NCBI GenBank assembly: GCA_040880485.1
Contig: JBBDIJ010000009.1
Coordinates: 62,001-126,000, forward strand
Direction: 5' to 3'
Source of the DNA: JBBDIJ01 sp040880485
GTDB taxonomy: Bacteria > Bacteroidota > Rhodothermia > Balneolales > Balneolaceae
DNA: 64,000 nt
The position numbers and the translations under genes were made by a program. Below are positions 52,912 to 62,574 of the stretch, piece after piece. The notes beneath the pieces were generated by a model. The model made no database searches. It was not told the origin of the DNA and worked only from the letters and a program-made list of their open reading frames with translations. Position 1 is the stretch's first letter. The number at the start of each line of letters is the position of its first letter.

Positions 52912-53702
52912 TGAGCAGTATCGAACTGAAAAACGATCTGTACAGACTTGTCAATGCAGATGAGCCTGACGAGCAGATGATTGCTGAGCAGCTGGTGGAG
53001 ATCAACCGGGAGTTTGAGCACAGTAGTCCTGAGGAGGTGCTCCAATGGGCCTGGTCGCAATTTGGTAATGGAATGGTACTTGGAACGGGGTTCGGCCCCT
53101 CGGGAGTATGGCTCATTGATCGACTTAGCCGGATGAAACTGCCGGTTACTGTCTTTTATCTTGACACACAACTTCTCTTCCGCGAGACCTATAAGCTGCG
53201 TGACGATCTTGAGAGCAGGTATGATCTGTCCATTGTCCGGGTTACACCCGAACTATCAGTCGAAGAACAGGCAGAGCAGTTTGGGGACGAGCTGTGGAAC
53301 CGGAATCCCAATCGCTGCTGCTTTGTACGCAAGGTGCTTCCATTGAGGAACTACCTGCGAGATAAGAGTGCGTGGATCACCGGTGTACGTCGTAGCCAGA
53401 GTTCAAGCCGACGTGACACTCCACTGTTCGAATGGGATCCCGCCAACGGAGTGGTCAAGATCAATCCACTTGTAAATTGGTCCCGTGAACAGATCTGGCA
53501 GGAAATAACATATCTTGATATACCATATAACCCACTTCATGACGAAGGATTCCCCAGCATCGGATGTATTCCCTGTACTCAGCCAGCCGATGTGAAAGAC
53601 GAAGAGGAGGAGCGTGCCGGACGCTGGAAGAATTTGGACAAAACCGAATGCGGTATTCATATCTCAAGCCAGAAGTTCAGAAACGGTTCAGGTTCTGCCT
53701 GA
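52911..53702 (+). CDS. cysH: assimilatory APS reductase (CysH, iron-sulfur type)
   Basis: 263 residues. The adenylylsulfate-binding fold includes FYLDTQLLFRETY and WITGVRRSQSSSR. The paired cysteines C136-C137 and C219-x-x-C222 are the [4Fe-4S] ligands that mark APS reductases as opposed to cluster-free PAPS reductases. C247 in ECGIH is the catalytic cysteine. It reduces activated sulfate to sulfite with thioredoxin. It is coupled to cobA by the TAATG overlap. No ATP sulfurylase or sulfite reductase genes are in this window. Confidence 0.93.
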   Translation: MSSIELKNDLYRLVNADEPDEQMIAEQLVEINREFEHSSPEEVLQWAWSQFGNGMVLGTGFGPSGVWLIDRLSRMKLPVTVFYLDTQLLFRETYKLRDDLESRYDLSIVRVTPELSVEEQAEQFGDELWNRNPNRCCFVRKVLPLRNYLRDKSAWITGVRRSQSSSRRDTPLFEWDPANGVVKINPLVNWSREQIWQEITYLDIPYNPLHDEGFPSIGCIPCTQPADVKDEEEERAGRWKNLDKTECGIHISSQKFRNGSGSA

Positions 53703-53803
53703 AATGGTATGGAGCCGGTACATATTCAGGTTTGCAAACATCTCTGAATTTGCCATTTTAGTCGGGTCATCCCCGATATGATAATCCAAATGGAGATTCT
53801 TTA

Positions 53804-55303
53804 ATGAAACGATGCCTGACCGTTCCTCTTACTCTAATGCTGATTGCCGGTTGTATGCCTTCACATACACTGTATGGGCAGGCTGGAGAGCATGGATTGC
53901 CAATCGATACAACCATTACAACCAGCCATGAAGTGACCATTGGCGGGCAGACTGTTCCATATACGGCTACCGCTGGTACGCAACCGGTTTGGGATAGCGA
54001 GGGAAATGCGGATGCGTCTCTGTTTTACGTGTTTTATGAGCGAAGTGACGTAGAGGATCTGAGCCGTCGGCCTCTTGTATTCTCATTTAACGGTGGGCCC
54101 GGTTCAGCTTCGGTATGGATGCATATTGGATTTACCGGACCGAGATTTCTTGAAATTGATGATGAAGGATTTCCGGTCCAGCCATATGGGATAACGGAAA
54201 ACCCGCACTCAATACTTGATGTTGCGGATATTGTATATATCGATCCTGTGAACACCGGTTTCTCCCGTATTGTGGATGAGAGTGCAAACAGATCTTCATT
54301 CTTTGGTGTTCAGGCCGATATCAACTATCTGGCGGCATGGATAGAGAATTTTATCTCGCGTCACGATCGATGGAGTTCACCCAAGTACCTGAAGGGAGAG
54401 AGTTACGGAACGACCCGTGTGGCCGGCCTCGCTCGCCGACTTCAGGGTTCTCACTGGATCTATCTGAACGGGGTGATTCTGGTTTCTCCGACCAGTATGG
54501 GTGTCGATCGATCCGGCCCGGTTGGAGATGCACTTACACTACCTTACTATGCGGCGACCGCCTGGTATCACGGTGTCCTTGCGCCTGACCTGCAAGAGAG
54601 GGATCTGAATGAGATATTGCCGGAGGTGGAGGACTTTACCATCGAGGAGTTCATACCTGCACTGAGCAGGGGTGGTTTTATTGATAACGACCGACGGCAA
54701 GCCGTAGCGGAAGAGGTAGCCAGATATTCCGGTCTATCTGTAGATGCGGTACTTCAACACAATCTCGCGGTGCCCACAGGTTATTTCTGGAAGGAGTTAC
54801 TTAGAAGTGAGGGGCTTACGGTGGGAAGGCTTGACTCTCGTTACCGCGGGATCGATAGAATGGATGCAGGCGATCGATATGATTTTGATCCCGCTCTTAC
54901 CTCCTGGAATCACAGTTTTACACCAGCTATCAATGTCTATTTGAGAGAGGAACTGGGTGTAAAAACGGATCTCCAATACAACATCTTCGGGCCCGTTAAT
55001 CCATGGGATAGATCGGGGGATAACACAGCTGAAAATCTCCGATTTGCCATGGCCGAGAATCCGTTCTTAAACGTGATGATTCAATCCGGGTATTTTGATG
55101 GAGCAACGGACTATTTTGACGCTAAATACACAATGTGGAATATGGATCCCGGAGGCAAATTGCGTGACAGGTTTCGTTTTGAGGGGTACAGGAGTGGCCA
55201 CATGATGTATTTGCGGCAGGAGGACCTGGAGCTTTCGAATGAGCATATTCGCGAGTTTATTCGCGATTCGCTTCCGGGTGACGGAGTTCCGGCAAAGTAT
55301 TAA
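53804..55303 (+). CDS. S10 family serine carboxypeptidase lipoprotein
   Basis: 499 residues: signal peptide with lipobox (LIAGC, C17) and an alpha/beta-hydrolase fold. FNGGPGSAS (95-103) is the S10 oxyanion region, Ser200 in KGESYGTT is the nucleophile, and a His in SGHMMYL lies near the end. It removes C-terminal residues from peptides and probably acts in the periplasm or at the cell surface. Its stop overlaps the end of eboF on the opposite strand by 4 bases. Confidence 0.87.
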   Translation: MKRCLTVPLTLMLIAGCMPSHTLYGQAGEHGLPIDTTITTSHEVTIGGQTVPYTATAGTQPVWDSEGNADASLFYVFYERSDVEDLSRRPLVFSFNGGPGSASVWMHIGFTGPRFLEIDDEGFPVQPYGITENPHSILDVADIVYIDPVNTGFSRIVDESANRSSFFGVQADINYLAAWIENFISRHDRWSSPKYLKGESYGTTRVAGLARRLQGSHWIYLNGVILVSPTSMGVDRSGPVGDALTLPYYAATAWYHGVLAPDLQERDLNEILPEVEDFTIEEFIPALSRGGFIDNDRRQAVAEEVARYSGLSVDAVLQHNLAVPTGYFWKELLRSEGLTVGRLDSRYRGIDRMDAGDRYDFDPALTSWNHSFTPAINVYLREELGVKTDLQYNIFGPVNPWDRSGDNTAENLRFAMAENPFLNVMIQSGYFDGATDYFDAKYTMWNMDPGGKLRDRFRFEGYRSGHMMYLRQEDLELSNEHIREFIRDSLPGDGVPAKY

Positions 55304-56697
55304 TCATGTCCTGTCGGGAGGCTTTTACCCGTCAGATGCGACCACACAATAGAACAGACATCCCCTGGTTCGACAGGTACAGAGGCTTCACCGCCAAGCA
55401 GGCGGGATGCGATTAGTGGCCCCTTATCCAGGTTTTCCAAAACTCTTCCATGGGACCCCCGAACCTGGTTGCCGTCTATGGGTACAAGATCCATCTTGTA
55501 ACGGAATCCCAACTTCTTCTGTAGTAACCTTACGCCTGCCTTCAAAGTCGGGAATGTAATGTTCGGATCCAGGAGAAGCTCTGCCGGATCGTATCCCGGC
55601 TTGTTGTGGATGTCTACAGTAGGAGCAAAGTCGGGAGCTTTACTGTCGTCAAGCCAGTAGTAGTATGTGAACCAGGAGTCAGAGTCCGATATGGCGATGA
55701 GCTCCCCGGAACGGGGGTGGTCGAGGCCGTGAGCTCTTTTCCCCTCCTCGTCCAGTATGGTCTCTACTCCGGGAATTTTCTCGAGCAGGTCACGAACTGG
55801 TATGATATCACTTTGATTTCGTATATAGATATGTGCGATCTGATGATCGGCTACGGCAAATGCCCGGCTACTTCCCGGAATCAGAATCTCCTGGCCTAAC
55901 TCTTCCCGGACAGTGATGTAACCATTGCGTCGCAGTGTTTGATTCAGGGAAACGGGTTGATGTACGGGAGTAATTCCATACTCTGAAACAAGAATAACTC
56001 CAACGCCTCTCTCTTCATACCAGGTGAATAGATCTCTGCATAAATCGTCAATCTCTTGAAGATCCGTTGCTATAGCCGGATTATCAGGACCAATTCTCTG
56101 GAGATTGTAGTCCAGATGTGGTAGATAGACGAGTGAGAGATCAGGTGAGTAGAGTTCCTCCACCTTTTTGGCTGATTTCGCAATCCAGTCTGATGATGAG
56201 ATATCTGTAGCGGGACCCCAAAATTTGAACAGAGGGAAACGGCCAAGTTCGTTCTGCAGTTGATTCCTCAGGTCAGCCGGTTCTGTGAGGATGTCCGGTA
56301 TCTTGACACCGTCGGCCCTATAGATTGGGCGGGGCGTTACAAGCCAGTCCACGGTAGTATTCATGTTGTACCACCAGAATAGATTGGCACAGGTGAAATC
56401 GGGATTCTCTTTTTTTGCACGTTCCCAAATCTTCTCTCCCTGAACCAGACGGTTCGACTGTCTCCAGAATTTGATCTCATCCATATCTCTGAAGTACCAG
56501 CCATTCCCCACAATTCCATGCCGGGATGGCTCCAGCCCGGTAAGATAGGTTGCCTGAACTGAGCATGTAACTGCAGGGAGCATGGAACGGACCGGCCTGC
56601 ACCCGCCACTGTTGATCCAGCTCCTTAAAAATGGAGTATGAGATCCGATCAGTTCGCGCGTGATGCCAACGACATTGACGAGAGCTGTTCTTTTCAT
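55300..56697 (-). CDS. eboF: EboF, alkaline-phosphatase-superfamily phosphodiesterase-like protein
   Basis: 465 residues, nucleotide pyrophosphatase/phosphodiesterase family. Thr44 in LPAVTCSVQATYLTG is the predicted metal-coordinating nucleophile; LTGLEPSRHGIVGNGW and LPHLDYNLQRIGPDNP follow. The usual first metal Asp (DG near the N-terminus) is replaced by NVVGIT. Last gene of the minus-strand ebo half (eboD-eboE-eboF). In cyanobacteria the ebo set helps move the scytonemin precursor to the periplasm; substrate here unknown. Confidence 0.85.
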   Translation of the reverse strand: MKRTALVNVVGITRELIGSHTPFLRSWINSGGCRPVRSMLPAVTCSVQATYLTGLEPSRHGIVGNGWYFRDMDEIKFWRQSNRLVQGEKIWERAKKENPDFTCANLFWWYNMNTTVDWLVTPRPIYRADGVKIPDILTEPADLRNQLQNELGRFPLFKFWGPATDISSSDWIAKSAKKVEELYSPDLSLVYLPHLDYNLQRIGPDNPAIATDLQEIDDLCRDLFTWYEERGVGVILVSEYGITPVHQPVSLNQTLRRNGYITVREELGQEILIPGSSRAFAVADHQIAHIYIRNQSDIIPVRDLLEKIPGVETILDEEGKRAHGLDHPRSGELIAISDSDSWFTYYYWLDDSKAPDFAPTVDIHNKPGYDPAELLLDPNITFPTLKAGVRLLQKKLGFRYKMDLVPIDGNQVRGSHGRVLENLDKGPLIASRLLGGEASVPVEPGDVCSIVWSHLTGKSLPTGHD

Positions 56698-56748
56698 GAT
56701 ACAGGATTAATAGTTGTGTATGTCCGATCTCCGATCCGGGACCATCTG

Positions 56749-57990
56749 CTATTTCGTTGCCTGCTTTCCAGAACCCCATTCGGATAGAACCCAGCGATAC
56801 TCACGCTCTACAGAATCTGTAATGTCCGATTTTAATTCATCGGGCAGAACCTCCCATGTATAGGTTTCGATCTCCAGATGTTTGCAAAAACTCTTTCTCT
56901 TCAATAAATCAAGTGTTTCGCTAATATCGTCCCGAGTGGATTGGAGGGGGCCAAATCGGTTCAAAAAAATGGGTACGTGGTAATGAATTCTCCACTCTTC
57001 CGATGGAGAAGATTCTATCTCCTGGAGAGCCTCAGGAAGGTCATTGAAGTGTTGAAGCCGGCCGGAAGAACTCATACCAATGGTTTGGTGAAGGTATGTG
57101 GATTCAGCAAAATCACGGAGCCGTTCAGAAACTTTAGCACGATCCATGTCTGTTTTTGTTTTTGCCTGTAGTGCAGCGCTGATCTGTATTTTTCCAATAC
57201 CAATTCCGGCATCGAGAAGAGATTGTATAGCTGTATCAGCCTTCTCGTATTCGACAGCAAAGTGGCACGTGTCGTAACAGACCTTGATATGACGGGCAAG
57301 GAGATTGTGTGCCTGTTCAGGGGAGATCTGATACTTCTTTACCAGTAATTTAGACCCATTTGGAAATAGTTGACTCTGGAAAAATTGAATGGTCTCCTCT
57401 GAATTTTCCAGAATACAGTCAGGTTCCGGTTCGATATCGAGATGAATGTATTTTCCGCTACTTTCTTCCAGTTGGTGGAGCTCCCACGCAAGTGTGGTTA
57501 AATTGGAAACGGATTTTTGGAACAGCTCCTCAGTCTCTTCCCCGGCAAACCATGGTTTGTATGAGAGAGGTGAGGTGGATATGCTCCCTTCATTGCCTTC
57601 CGGGAGCAGCTCTCTTAAAATTTGGATCAGGTCGCGGGTATAGGAGACTCGTTTATCGTTACGCCAGTCCGGGGCGTAAACCTGGTCCTTGACAACAGTT
57701 CCGTGAAAGCTCCCATATGGGAATCCATTCAATGTGAATACATACAACCCTTCCTGTTCGAGCCATGATTTGAACTCCTTAAGATGTACCGGATCGTTTA
57801 ACGCACGGGCTGCTGCGGCAGAGAGCCTCAGCCCTGTTCCGAATGTGTGGTCAGGTGAGAGGCGCTTTTTTAACTCCGGAAGGTGAAGTTCGAGCTCCCG
57901 ACGGGTTTCTGACAGAGATTCTCCGGGATGAATGTTACTGCAGTATGTGAGATGAATCTCTTCAGAGGCACTTAATCTCATGATGGTCAC
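56749..57990 (-). CDS. eboE: EboE, xylose-isomerase-like TIM-barrel protein
   Basis: 413 residues of the AP-endonuclease/xylose-isomerase TIM-barrel class, matching the EboE family (TYCSNIHPGESLSETRRELE near the start, HLDIEPEPDCILENSEETI, CYDTCHFAVEYE, HYHVPIFLNRFGPLQSTRDD). These acidic and His residues form the metal site. Reaction unknown. It lies 30 bases after eboD and 51 bases before eboF. A second ATG at 57981 is possible. Confidence 0.86.
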   Translation of the reverse strand: MTIMRLSASEEIHLTYCSNIHPGESLSETRRELELHLPELKKRLSPDHTFGTGLRLSAAAARALNDPVHLKEFKSWLEQEGLYVFTLNGFPYGSFHGTVVKDQVYAPDWRNDKRVSYTRDLIQILRELLPEGNEGSISTSPLSYKPWFAGEETEELFQKSVSNLTTLAWELHQLEESSGKYIHLDIEPEPDCILENSEETIQFFQSQLFPNGSKLLVKKYQISPEQAHNLLARHIKVCYDTCHFAVEYEKADTAIQSLLDAGIGIGKIQISAALQAKTKTDMDRAKVSERLRDFAESTYLHQTIGMSSSGRLQHFNDLPEALQEIESSPSEEWRIHYHVPIFLNRFGPLQSTRDDISETLDLLKRKSFCKHLEIETYTWEVLPDELKSDITDSVEREYRWVLSEWGSGKQATK

Positions 57991-58020
57991 TTCTGTTTAT
58001 TGCAACGCATATAGCCGCAG

Positions 58021-59208
58021 TCAGGGAGTGTGTGCAGCAAGCGATTCCGCTATATTTCGAAGTTGTTGCAGTGATTGGTTATAGGTTTCCAGGTCTACAC
58101 TATGAACCTCTACTCCCACTCCCGGTTTCTTGAGCAGCATAATGGTGAGTTCGCCTCCAAGATGCTCGCGAAACTCCTCCAGGCCTTTGAAGATGGGGTG
58201 ACTGCTTCCCTGAACATTATTCTCCGTTGTTAATTCCGAACTGCAGAGTGGAAGTTTACACGATTCAATGACCTGAAGAATATTTGTCAGATCCGATTCA
58301 GAAAGGAGTCCGATCCGATGTGAGTAGACACAATCGAGGGCGATGCCTATTGCCACTGCTTCTCCGTGCCTGAGATTGTACCTGCTTAGCTGTTCCAGCT
58401 TGTGGGCCGACCAATGGCCGAAGTCGAGAGGGCGTGAAGAGCCCATCTCGAAAGGATCCCCCGAGTTGGCTATGTGATTGAGATGAAGTTCGGCACATCG
58501 ATGGATCAGGTGGGACATTGCTTCTTCATTACGATCTGTGAGTGCCGTAGAGTTCAGGCTAATCCAATTGAAAAATTCAGAATCCTTGAGAAGTGCCACC
58601 TTGATCGCCTCGGAAATACCTGAAAGCCAGTCCCTCTCTTCAAGAGTACTCAGAAAGGCAGAGTCATTAATAACAGCGTATGGAGGTGCAAAAGTGCCCA
58701 AAAAATTCTTTTTACCGAATGCGTTTACTCCGTTTTTTACCCCGATCCCGGCATCGTTTTGTGCAAGTACGGTTGTCGGAACTCTTATTAATCGTATTCC
58801 CCGGTGAGCCGTTGCGGCAGCATAACCAGCAGCATCAATTACTGCACCACCACCTATGACTACGATATATGAGTGGCGGTCAATGCCATGTTTATGTATT
58901 GCTTCATGAATTTCTGAAAGGTGTACCGTACGATTTTTCGCCTCCTCTCCACCGGGGAGGATCATTACGTCTCCCGCCTGCCTGAGCGAGTCCCGTCGCT
59001 GGTCTATATAAAGTTTGATCTGCTGAACCAGTTGAGGATGGTGCTCTGAAACTCCCTGGTCCAGTATAAAAAGTGCTTTTGCAGGGTGCCCGCTATTACC
59101 GTTAAAGGCCACCTGTTCAAACAGGGGGTTTTCGGTGGAGAAGAGATTCTTCGTGAAGTGAACCGGATAGTTAAACTCTACAGTAACCTTCTGCTGAATC
59201 GGTTTCAT
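58021..59208 (-). CDS. eboD: EboD, 3-dehydroquinate-synthase-like protein
   Basis: 395 residues from the ATG at 59208 (MKPIQQKVTVEFNYPVHFT), chosen because ebo homologues begin there. The frame is open to 59373 with 55 more residues of poor family fit. The NAD-binding and metal sites resemble AroB: VVIGGGAVIDAAGYAAATAH, RVPTTVLAQNDAGIGVKNGV, SGISEAIKVALLKD, DFGHWSAHKLEQ, LRHGEAVAIG. It is probably a sedoheptulose- or EEVS-like cyclase, not the shikimate enzyme. It shares its upstream region with eboA (divergent). Confidence 0.87.
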   Translation of the reverse strand: MKPIQQKVTVEFNYPVHFTKNLFSTENPLFEQVAFNGNSGHPAKALFILDQGVSEHHPQLVQQIKLYIDQRRDSLRQAGDVMILPGGEEAKNRTVHLSEIHEAIHKHGIDRHSYIVVIGGGAVIDAAGYAAATAHRGIRLIRVPTTVLAQNDAGIGVKNGVNAFGKKNFLGTFAPPYAVINDSAFLSTLEERDWLSGISEAIKVALLKDSEFFNWISLNSTALTDRNEEAMSHLIHRCAELHLNHIANSGDPFEMGSSRPLDFGHWSAHKLEQLSRYNLRHGEAVAIGIALDCVYSHRIGLLSESDLTNILQVIESCKLPLCSSELTTENNVQGSSHPIFKGLEEFREHLGGELTIMLLKKPGVGVEVHSVDLETYNQSLQQLRNIAESLAAHTP

Positions 59209-59442
59209 AGGAGTATAGCTTCTGTCAGCCGGACCAGTACTGGTGGCTCTGAAAAATCGTTGAGCGGGAGGGGACACTTTTTTCGTCTCCATCTCGGATA
59301 AAAAGATACTACACTTTGAATCTATTTTCAGAACTCTTTGAAACCTTCTCATATTATCCATAATCTTCAACACAGGAGCCGGGCAAGTAAGGTGGAGAAC
59401 GAAATTTCCGGAACCCGTTAATTTTTAACCATTGAATGATAG

Positions 59443-60351
59443 ATGTCCGATTTACAGACCCGTTTGTCTTCTTCTGAGATTGTGGAACGTCTCATAACCT
59501 GGCTAGAGAGACGACTCGATCCGGATGTGTCGAACTGGCTGAGAACCGAGAGTCAAAAAATGGGAGATTCCATTGAAGATTGGGAATATTTCACGCTCTT
59601 CAGTTCCGTTTCTCGAAAAGTGGGGAGAGATCGTTTGGACCCGGATTCACAAGAACAGCAGGAGGCAGAGGAGTTGCGGTCAGGGTGGAACCCGATCCAC
59701 TGGAGTGTGGATGAAGTAGCCAGGGCAGTTGTTGTTCTCTCACTTGTTCCTGCAGGCCAGGAGAAGTTCCTGAAGCTATTGGAAAGTACATTCGATACAA
59801 GTGAAGTACATGAAGCGGAAGCCCTCTATAAAATGTTGCCGCTACTTCCATGGCCCTCCAGGTTGAAAAAAAGGGCAGCGGAAGGAGTTCGAAGTAATAT
59901 GACGAACGTCTTTAATGCTGTGGCCCACAGAAACCCCTTTCCAGCCGACTATTTTGATGAAAATGCCTGGAATCAGATGGTGTTGAAAGCACTTTTTACA
60001 GGAAGCCCACTCTATCCTGTTACAGGGCTCGACAGACGGGCTAACCCTGATCTTGCTGATATGCTTACCGATTTTGCCGCCGAACGTGCGTCCGCAGGAC
60101 GGAAAATACCCATTGAGCTGTGGAGGCCTCTTGGCCCCTTTTTAACAGTAGATCATTTTGATCGAATCGTTTCACTGATCAGTGATGGCGATGAACTGCA
60201 GAAAAGGGCACTTACCCTTGCAGTTTCGATGAGCAGAGATGCGGAACTTCGGGACAAATTGATGCGGCGTTCCGATCTCTCTGTGGACTTTAACAGGGAG
60301 AGTTTGAACTGGGAGCGTATTGGATTGGATGCAGAACAGAAATCCGGATAA
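59443..60351 (+). CDS. eboA: EboA domain protein
   Basis: 302 residues. It contains the EboA-family core EALYKMLPLLPWPSRLKKRA, AEGVRSNMTNVFNAVAHRNP and DENAWNQMVLKALFTGSPLY. It has no recognisable catalytic motif and no signal peptide. It starts the plus-strand half of the ebo cluster, 14 bases ahead of eboB and head to head with eboD. Confidence 0.9.
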   Translation: MSDLQTRLSSSEIVERLITWLERRLDPDVSNWLRTESQKMGDSIEDWEYFTLFSSVSRKVGRDRLDPDSQEQQEAEELRSGWNPIHWSVDEVARAVVVLSLVPAGQEKFLKLLESTFDTSEVHEAEALYKMLPLLPWPSRLKKRAAEGVRSNMTNVFNAVAHRNPFPADYFDENAWNQMVLKALFTGSPLYPVTGLDRRANPDLADMLTDFAAERASAGRKIPIELWRPLGPFLTVDHFDRIVSLISDGDELQKRALTLAVSMSRDAELRDKLMRRSDLSVDFNRESLNWERIGLDAEQKSG

Positions 60352-60365
60352 AAAAACAGAAGGGA

Positions 60366-61340
60366 ATGAACCAAAGTAAAGAGATCTATATAGACCCCCA
60401 TGTTCATATGGTATCGCGAACAACCGATGATTATGAACAGATGCGGGAAGCCGGTATAGTAGCTGTCATTGAACCCGCATTTTGGCTTGGGCAGCCGCGA
60501 ACCGATTCGGCTACCATGAAAGACTACTTTAATATGATCGTGGGGTGGGAGCGATTCCGGGCTTCACAGTTCGGTATCTCGCACTACTGCACGATCGGAC
60601 TGAATTCCAAGGAGGCAAACAACGAAGAGCTGGCAGAAGAGGTCATGGAGTTGTTACCTATGTATGCTGGTAAAGATGGTGTAGTGGCCATTGGTGAGAT
60701 TGGCTATGACGACATGACGGAGCTGGAGGATAAATATTTCAGGCTCCAGCTGGAACTGGCAAAAAAAATGGAAATGCTTGTGCTTGTTCATACCCCGCAT
60801 AGAAATAAAAAAGCCGGTACCATTCGGAGTATGGATGTTTGCGAGGAGCATGGTCTGGATCCTTCAAAGGTAATTATTGATCATAATAATGAAGAGACCT
60901 TTCAGGAAGTGCTGGATCGGGGATACTGGGCTGCCTTTACCATTTATCCGGGTACCAAAATGGGTAATGAAAGAATGGTAGAACTGGTTCGGGAGTATGG
61001 TTCGGAACGTATTTTTATAGACAGCGCAGCAGATTGGGGGATCAGTGACGCGCTTGGTGTACCGAAAACAGCAAAACTCATGGAGAAGAGAGGTATAGAC
61101 CATGAGCATATTCGAAATGTCTGCTATGCGAATGCGCTGGCCGCCTACTCCAAAAGCGGACGGATGAATGAGAAGGATTGGCTGGAGAGGTCTGCGATTG
61201 ACCAGAGGCAGACCTATAGTGGAAACACGGTCCTTCGTGGTGGGCATGCTCCCTATGTGGAAAAACTTTCGCGAAGGGAAAACGAGGATACTTCCACGGA
61301 TAAAGCAGTGAGTGAAGAGGACGACCTGATTATACGATAG
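60366..61340 (+). CDS. eboB: EboB, TatD-family metal-dependent hydrolase
   Basis: 324 residues, amidohydrolase-type TIM barrel. The HxH start is DPHVHM, further ligands are in GEIGYDD, LVHTPHR, IDHNNEE and DSAADWG. It has the TatD fold, but the ebo context argues for a small-molecule hydrolase rather than a DNase. It lies 14 bases after eboA and 9 bases before eboC. Confidence 0.88.
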   Translation: MNQSKEIYIDPHVHMVSRTTDDYEQMREAGIVAVIEPAFWLGQPRTDSATMKDYFNMIVGWERFRASQFGISHYCTIGLNSKEANNEELAEEVMELLPMYAGKDGVVAIGEIGYDDMTELEDKYFRLQLELAKKMEMLVLVHTPHRNKKAGTIRSMDVCEEHGLDPSKVIIDHNNEETFQEVLDRGYWAAFTIYPGTKMGNERMVELVREYGSERIFIDSAADWGISDALGVPKTAKLMEKRGIDHEHIRNVCYANALAAYSKSGRMNEKDWLERSAIDQRQTYSGNTVLRGGHAPYVEKLSRRENEDTSTDKAVSEEDDLIIR

Positions 61341-61349
61341 GAGGGGTTT

Positions 61350-62276
61350 ATGAGCAGGTATGCTGTGAATGGATTTTCTCGTGCAAGGGCATGGCTGGAA
61401 CTATCTAGGCCTGCTAACATCGTTACCGCCTTTGCAGATATACTTGCAGGCGTCTCAATTGCGGGCGGCGGGCTCTACCTGCTTGGGGGATCTCCGGTCG
61501 GATTGGCTGAGGGAACAGGGTGGCTGTTACTTGCTACATTCGGACTTTATGGGGGAGGGGTAGTACTCAATGACGTCTTTGATGCCGAACTGGACCAGAT
61601 GGAGAGGCCGGAGAGACCCATTCCATCCGGCCGGGTGACGGTTGTGGCTGCTGCAATCTATGGAGCCGGTCTGCTACTGCTGGGATTAATGGCGGCACTT
61701 CAGGTGAGTATGGTTAGCGGGGGAGTTGCTTTAGCAGTCATCGCTGCAATTCTGATCTATGACATCCGGGCGAAAAAGGGTGATTTTACGGGTCCGCTTG
61801 TGATGGGCCTATGCCGCTCCGGTAATTTGCTGCTCGGTATGTCCGTTGTACCTTCAGCTCTTATCCAGACGGCATGGATTGGTCTGATGCCGTTACTCTA
61901 TATTTTTGCGGTAACTCTGGTTAGCAGAGGGGAAGTACACGGAGGAAGCGAGAAGTTTGGAAACATTGCACTTCTTCTGCTTCTGCTTGTCTACACTCAG
62001 TTTTTTCTGATATCATATCTGGTGCCCGACTTTCACCTGGCCTGGTCACTCGTTGTTCTCGCAATTCATCTCTATATCGTTGTTCCTCCTTTTCTCAAAG
62101 TGGCTACAGACCCGACTCCGGAGCGGTGCGGTCTAGCGGTTAAGACAGGGATCATTTCTCTGATAACATTGAATGCCGCACTTGCCGCCGGTTTTTCAGG
62201 GCCGGTGATGGCGATTCTGATTCTGTTTTTGTTGCCCCTGGCGAAGGTGATTGCCAGATCGATGAACATAACATAA
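61350..62276 (+). CDS. eboC: EboC, UbiA-like prenyltransferase-type membrane protein
   Basis: 308 residues, eight or nine transmembrane helices. The first UbiA Asp motif is NDVFDAELDQMERPERPIPS (about 70-89). The second, usually DxxxD, is YDIRAKKGD. It sits in the inner membrane and would attach or carry a prenyl-linked intermediate. It completes the ebo set, downstream of eboA-eboB with tight spacing. A weak second start lies downstream, but the first ATG gives the full first helix. Confidence 0.88.
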   Translation: MSRYAVNGFSRARAWLELSRPANIVTAFADILAGVSIAGGGLYLLGGSPVGLAEGTGWLLLATFGLYGGGVVLNDVFDAELDQMERPERPIPSGRVTVVAAAIYGAGLLLLGLMAALQVSMVSGGVALAVIAAILIYDIRAKKGDFTGPLVMGLCRSGNLLLGMSVVPSALIQTAWIGLMPLLYIFAVTLVSRGEVHGGSEKFGNIALLLLLLVYTQFFLISYLVPDFHLAWSLVVLAIHLYIVVPPFLKVATDPTPERCGLAVKTGIISLITLNAALAAGFSGPVMAILILFLLPLAKVIARSMNIT

Positions 62277-62574
62277 AAAAGCCTGACAGGTCTGAATACA
62301 TTTTACATTTTTTTTCTCAATTTCACTCTCCGATATACACTTCAATTGAGTATCATTATCCTGAAATCAACTCCTGAAACTTGTGTTTTGGATGTCGAAA
62401 TGTTACACTCAATCGATACAGAAGTCCGGGAACCGTTACGGGGATTTGTATCGGACCGGGAAGGAGGGGGTTCAGACGGGGATAGTACCAATATCTAAAC
62501 CAATGTTGACAGATGTATGACCTGTTGAGATCAGGCATCCGTCAGCTTCAATCGTTAATGATAGATACGTGAAC
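62277..62574. other. intergenic region
   Basis: About 300 bases between eboC and the ThuA-fusion lipoprotein gene. I see no gene and no clear terminator. The first part is T-rich (TTTTTTTT around 62307-62315). It should carry the promoter of the downstream gene. Confidence 0.5.

Noticed and set aside
60366..61340. TatD as a DNase for DNA repair
   Set aside because: Although the fold is TatD-like, it is inside the ebo operon and matches the EboB subfamily.
62277..62574. Terminator after eboC
   Set aside because: There are T-runs, but no stem of useful length precedes them.
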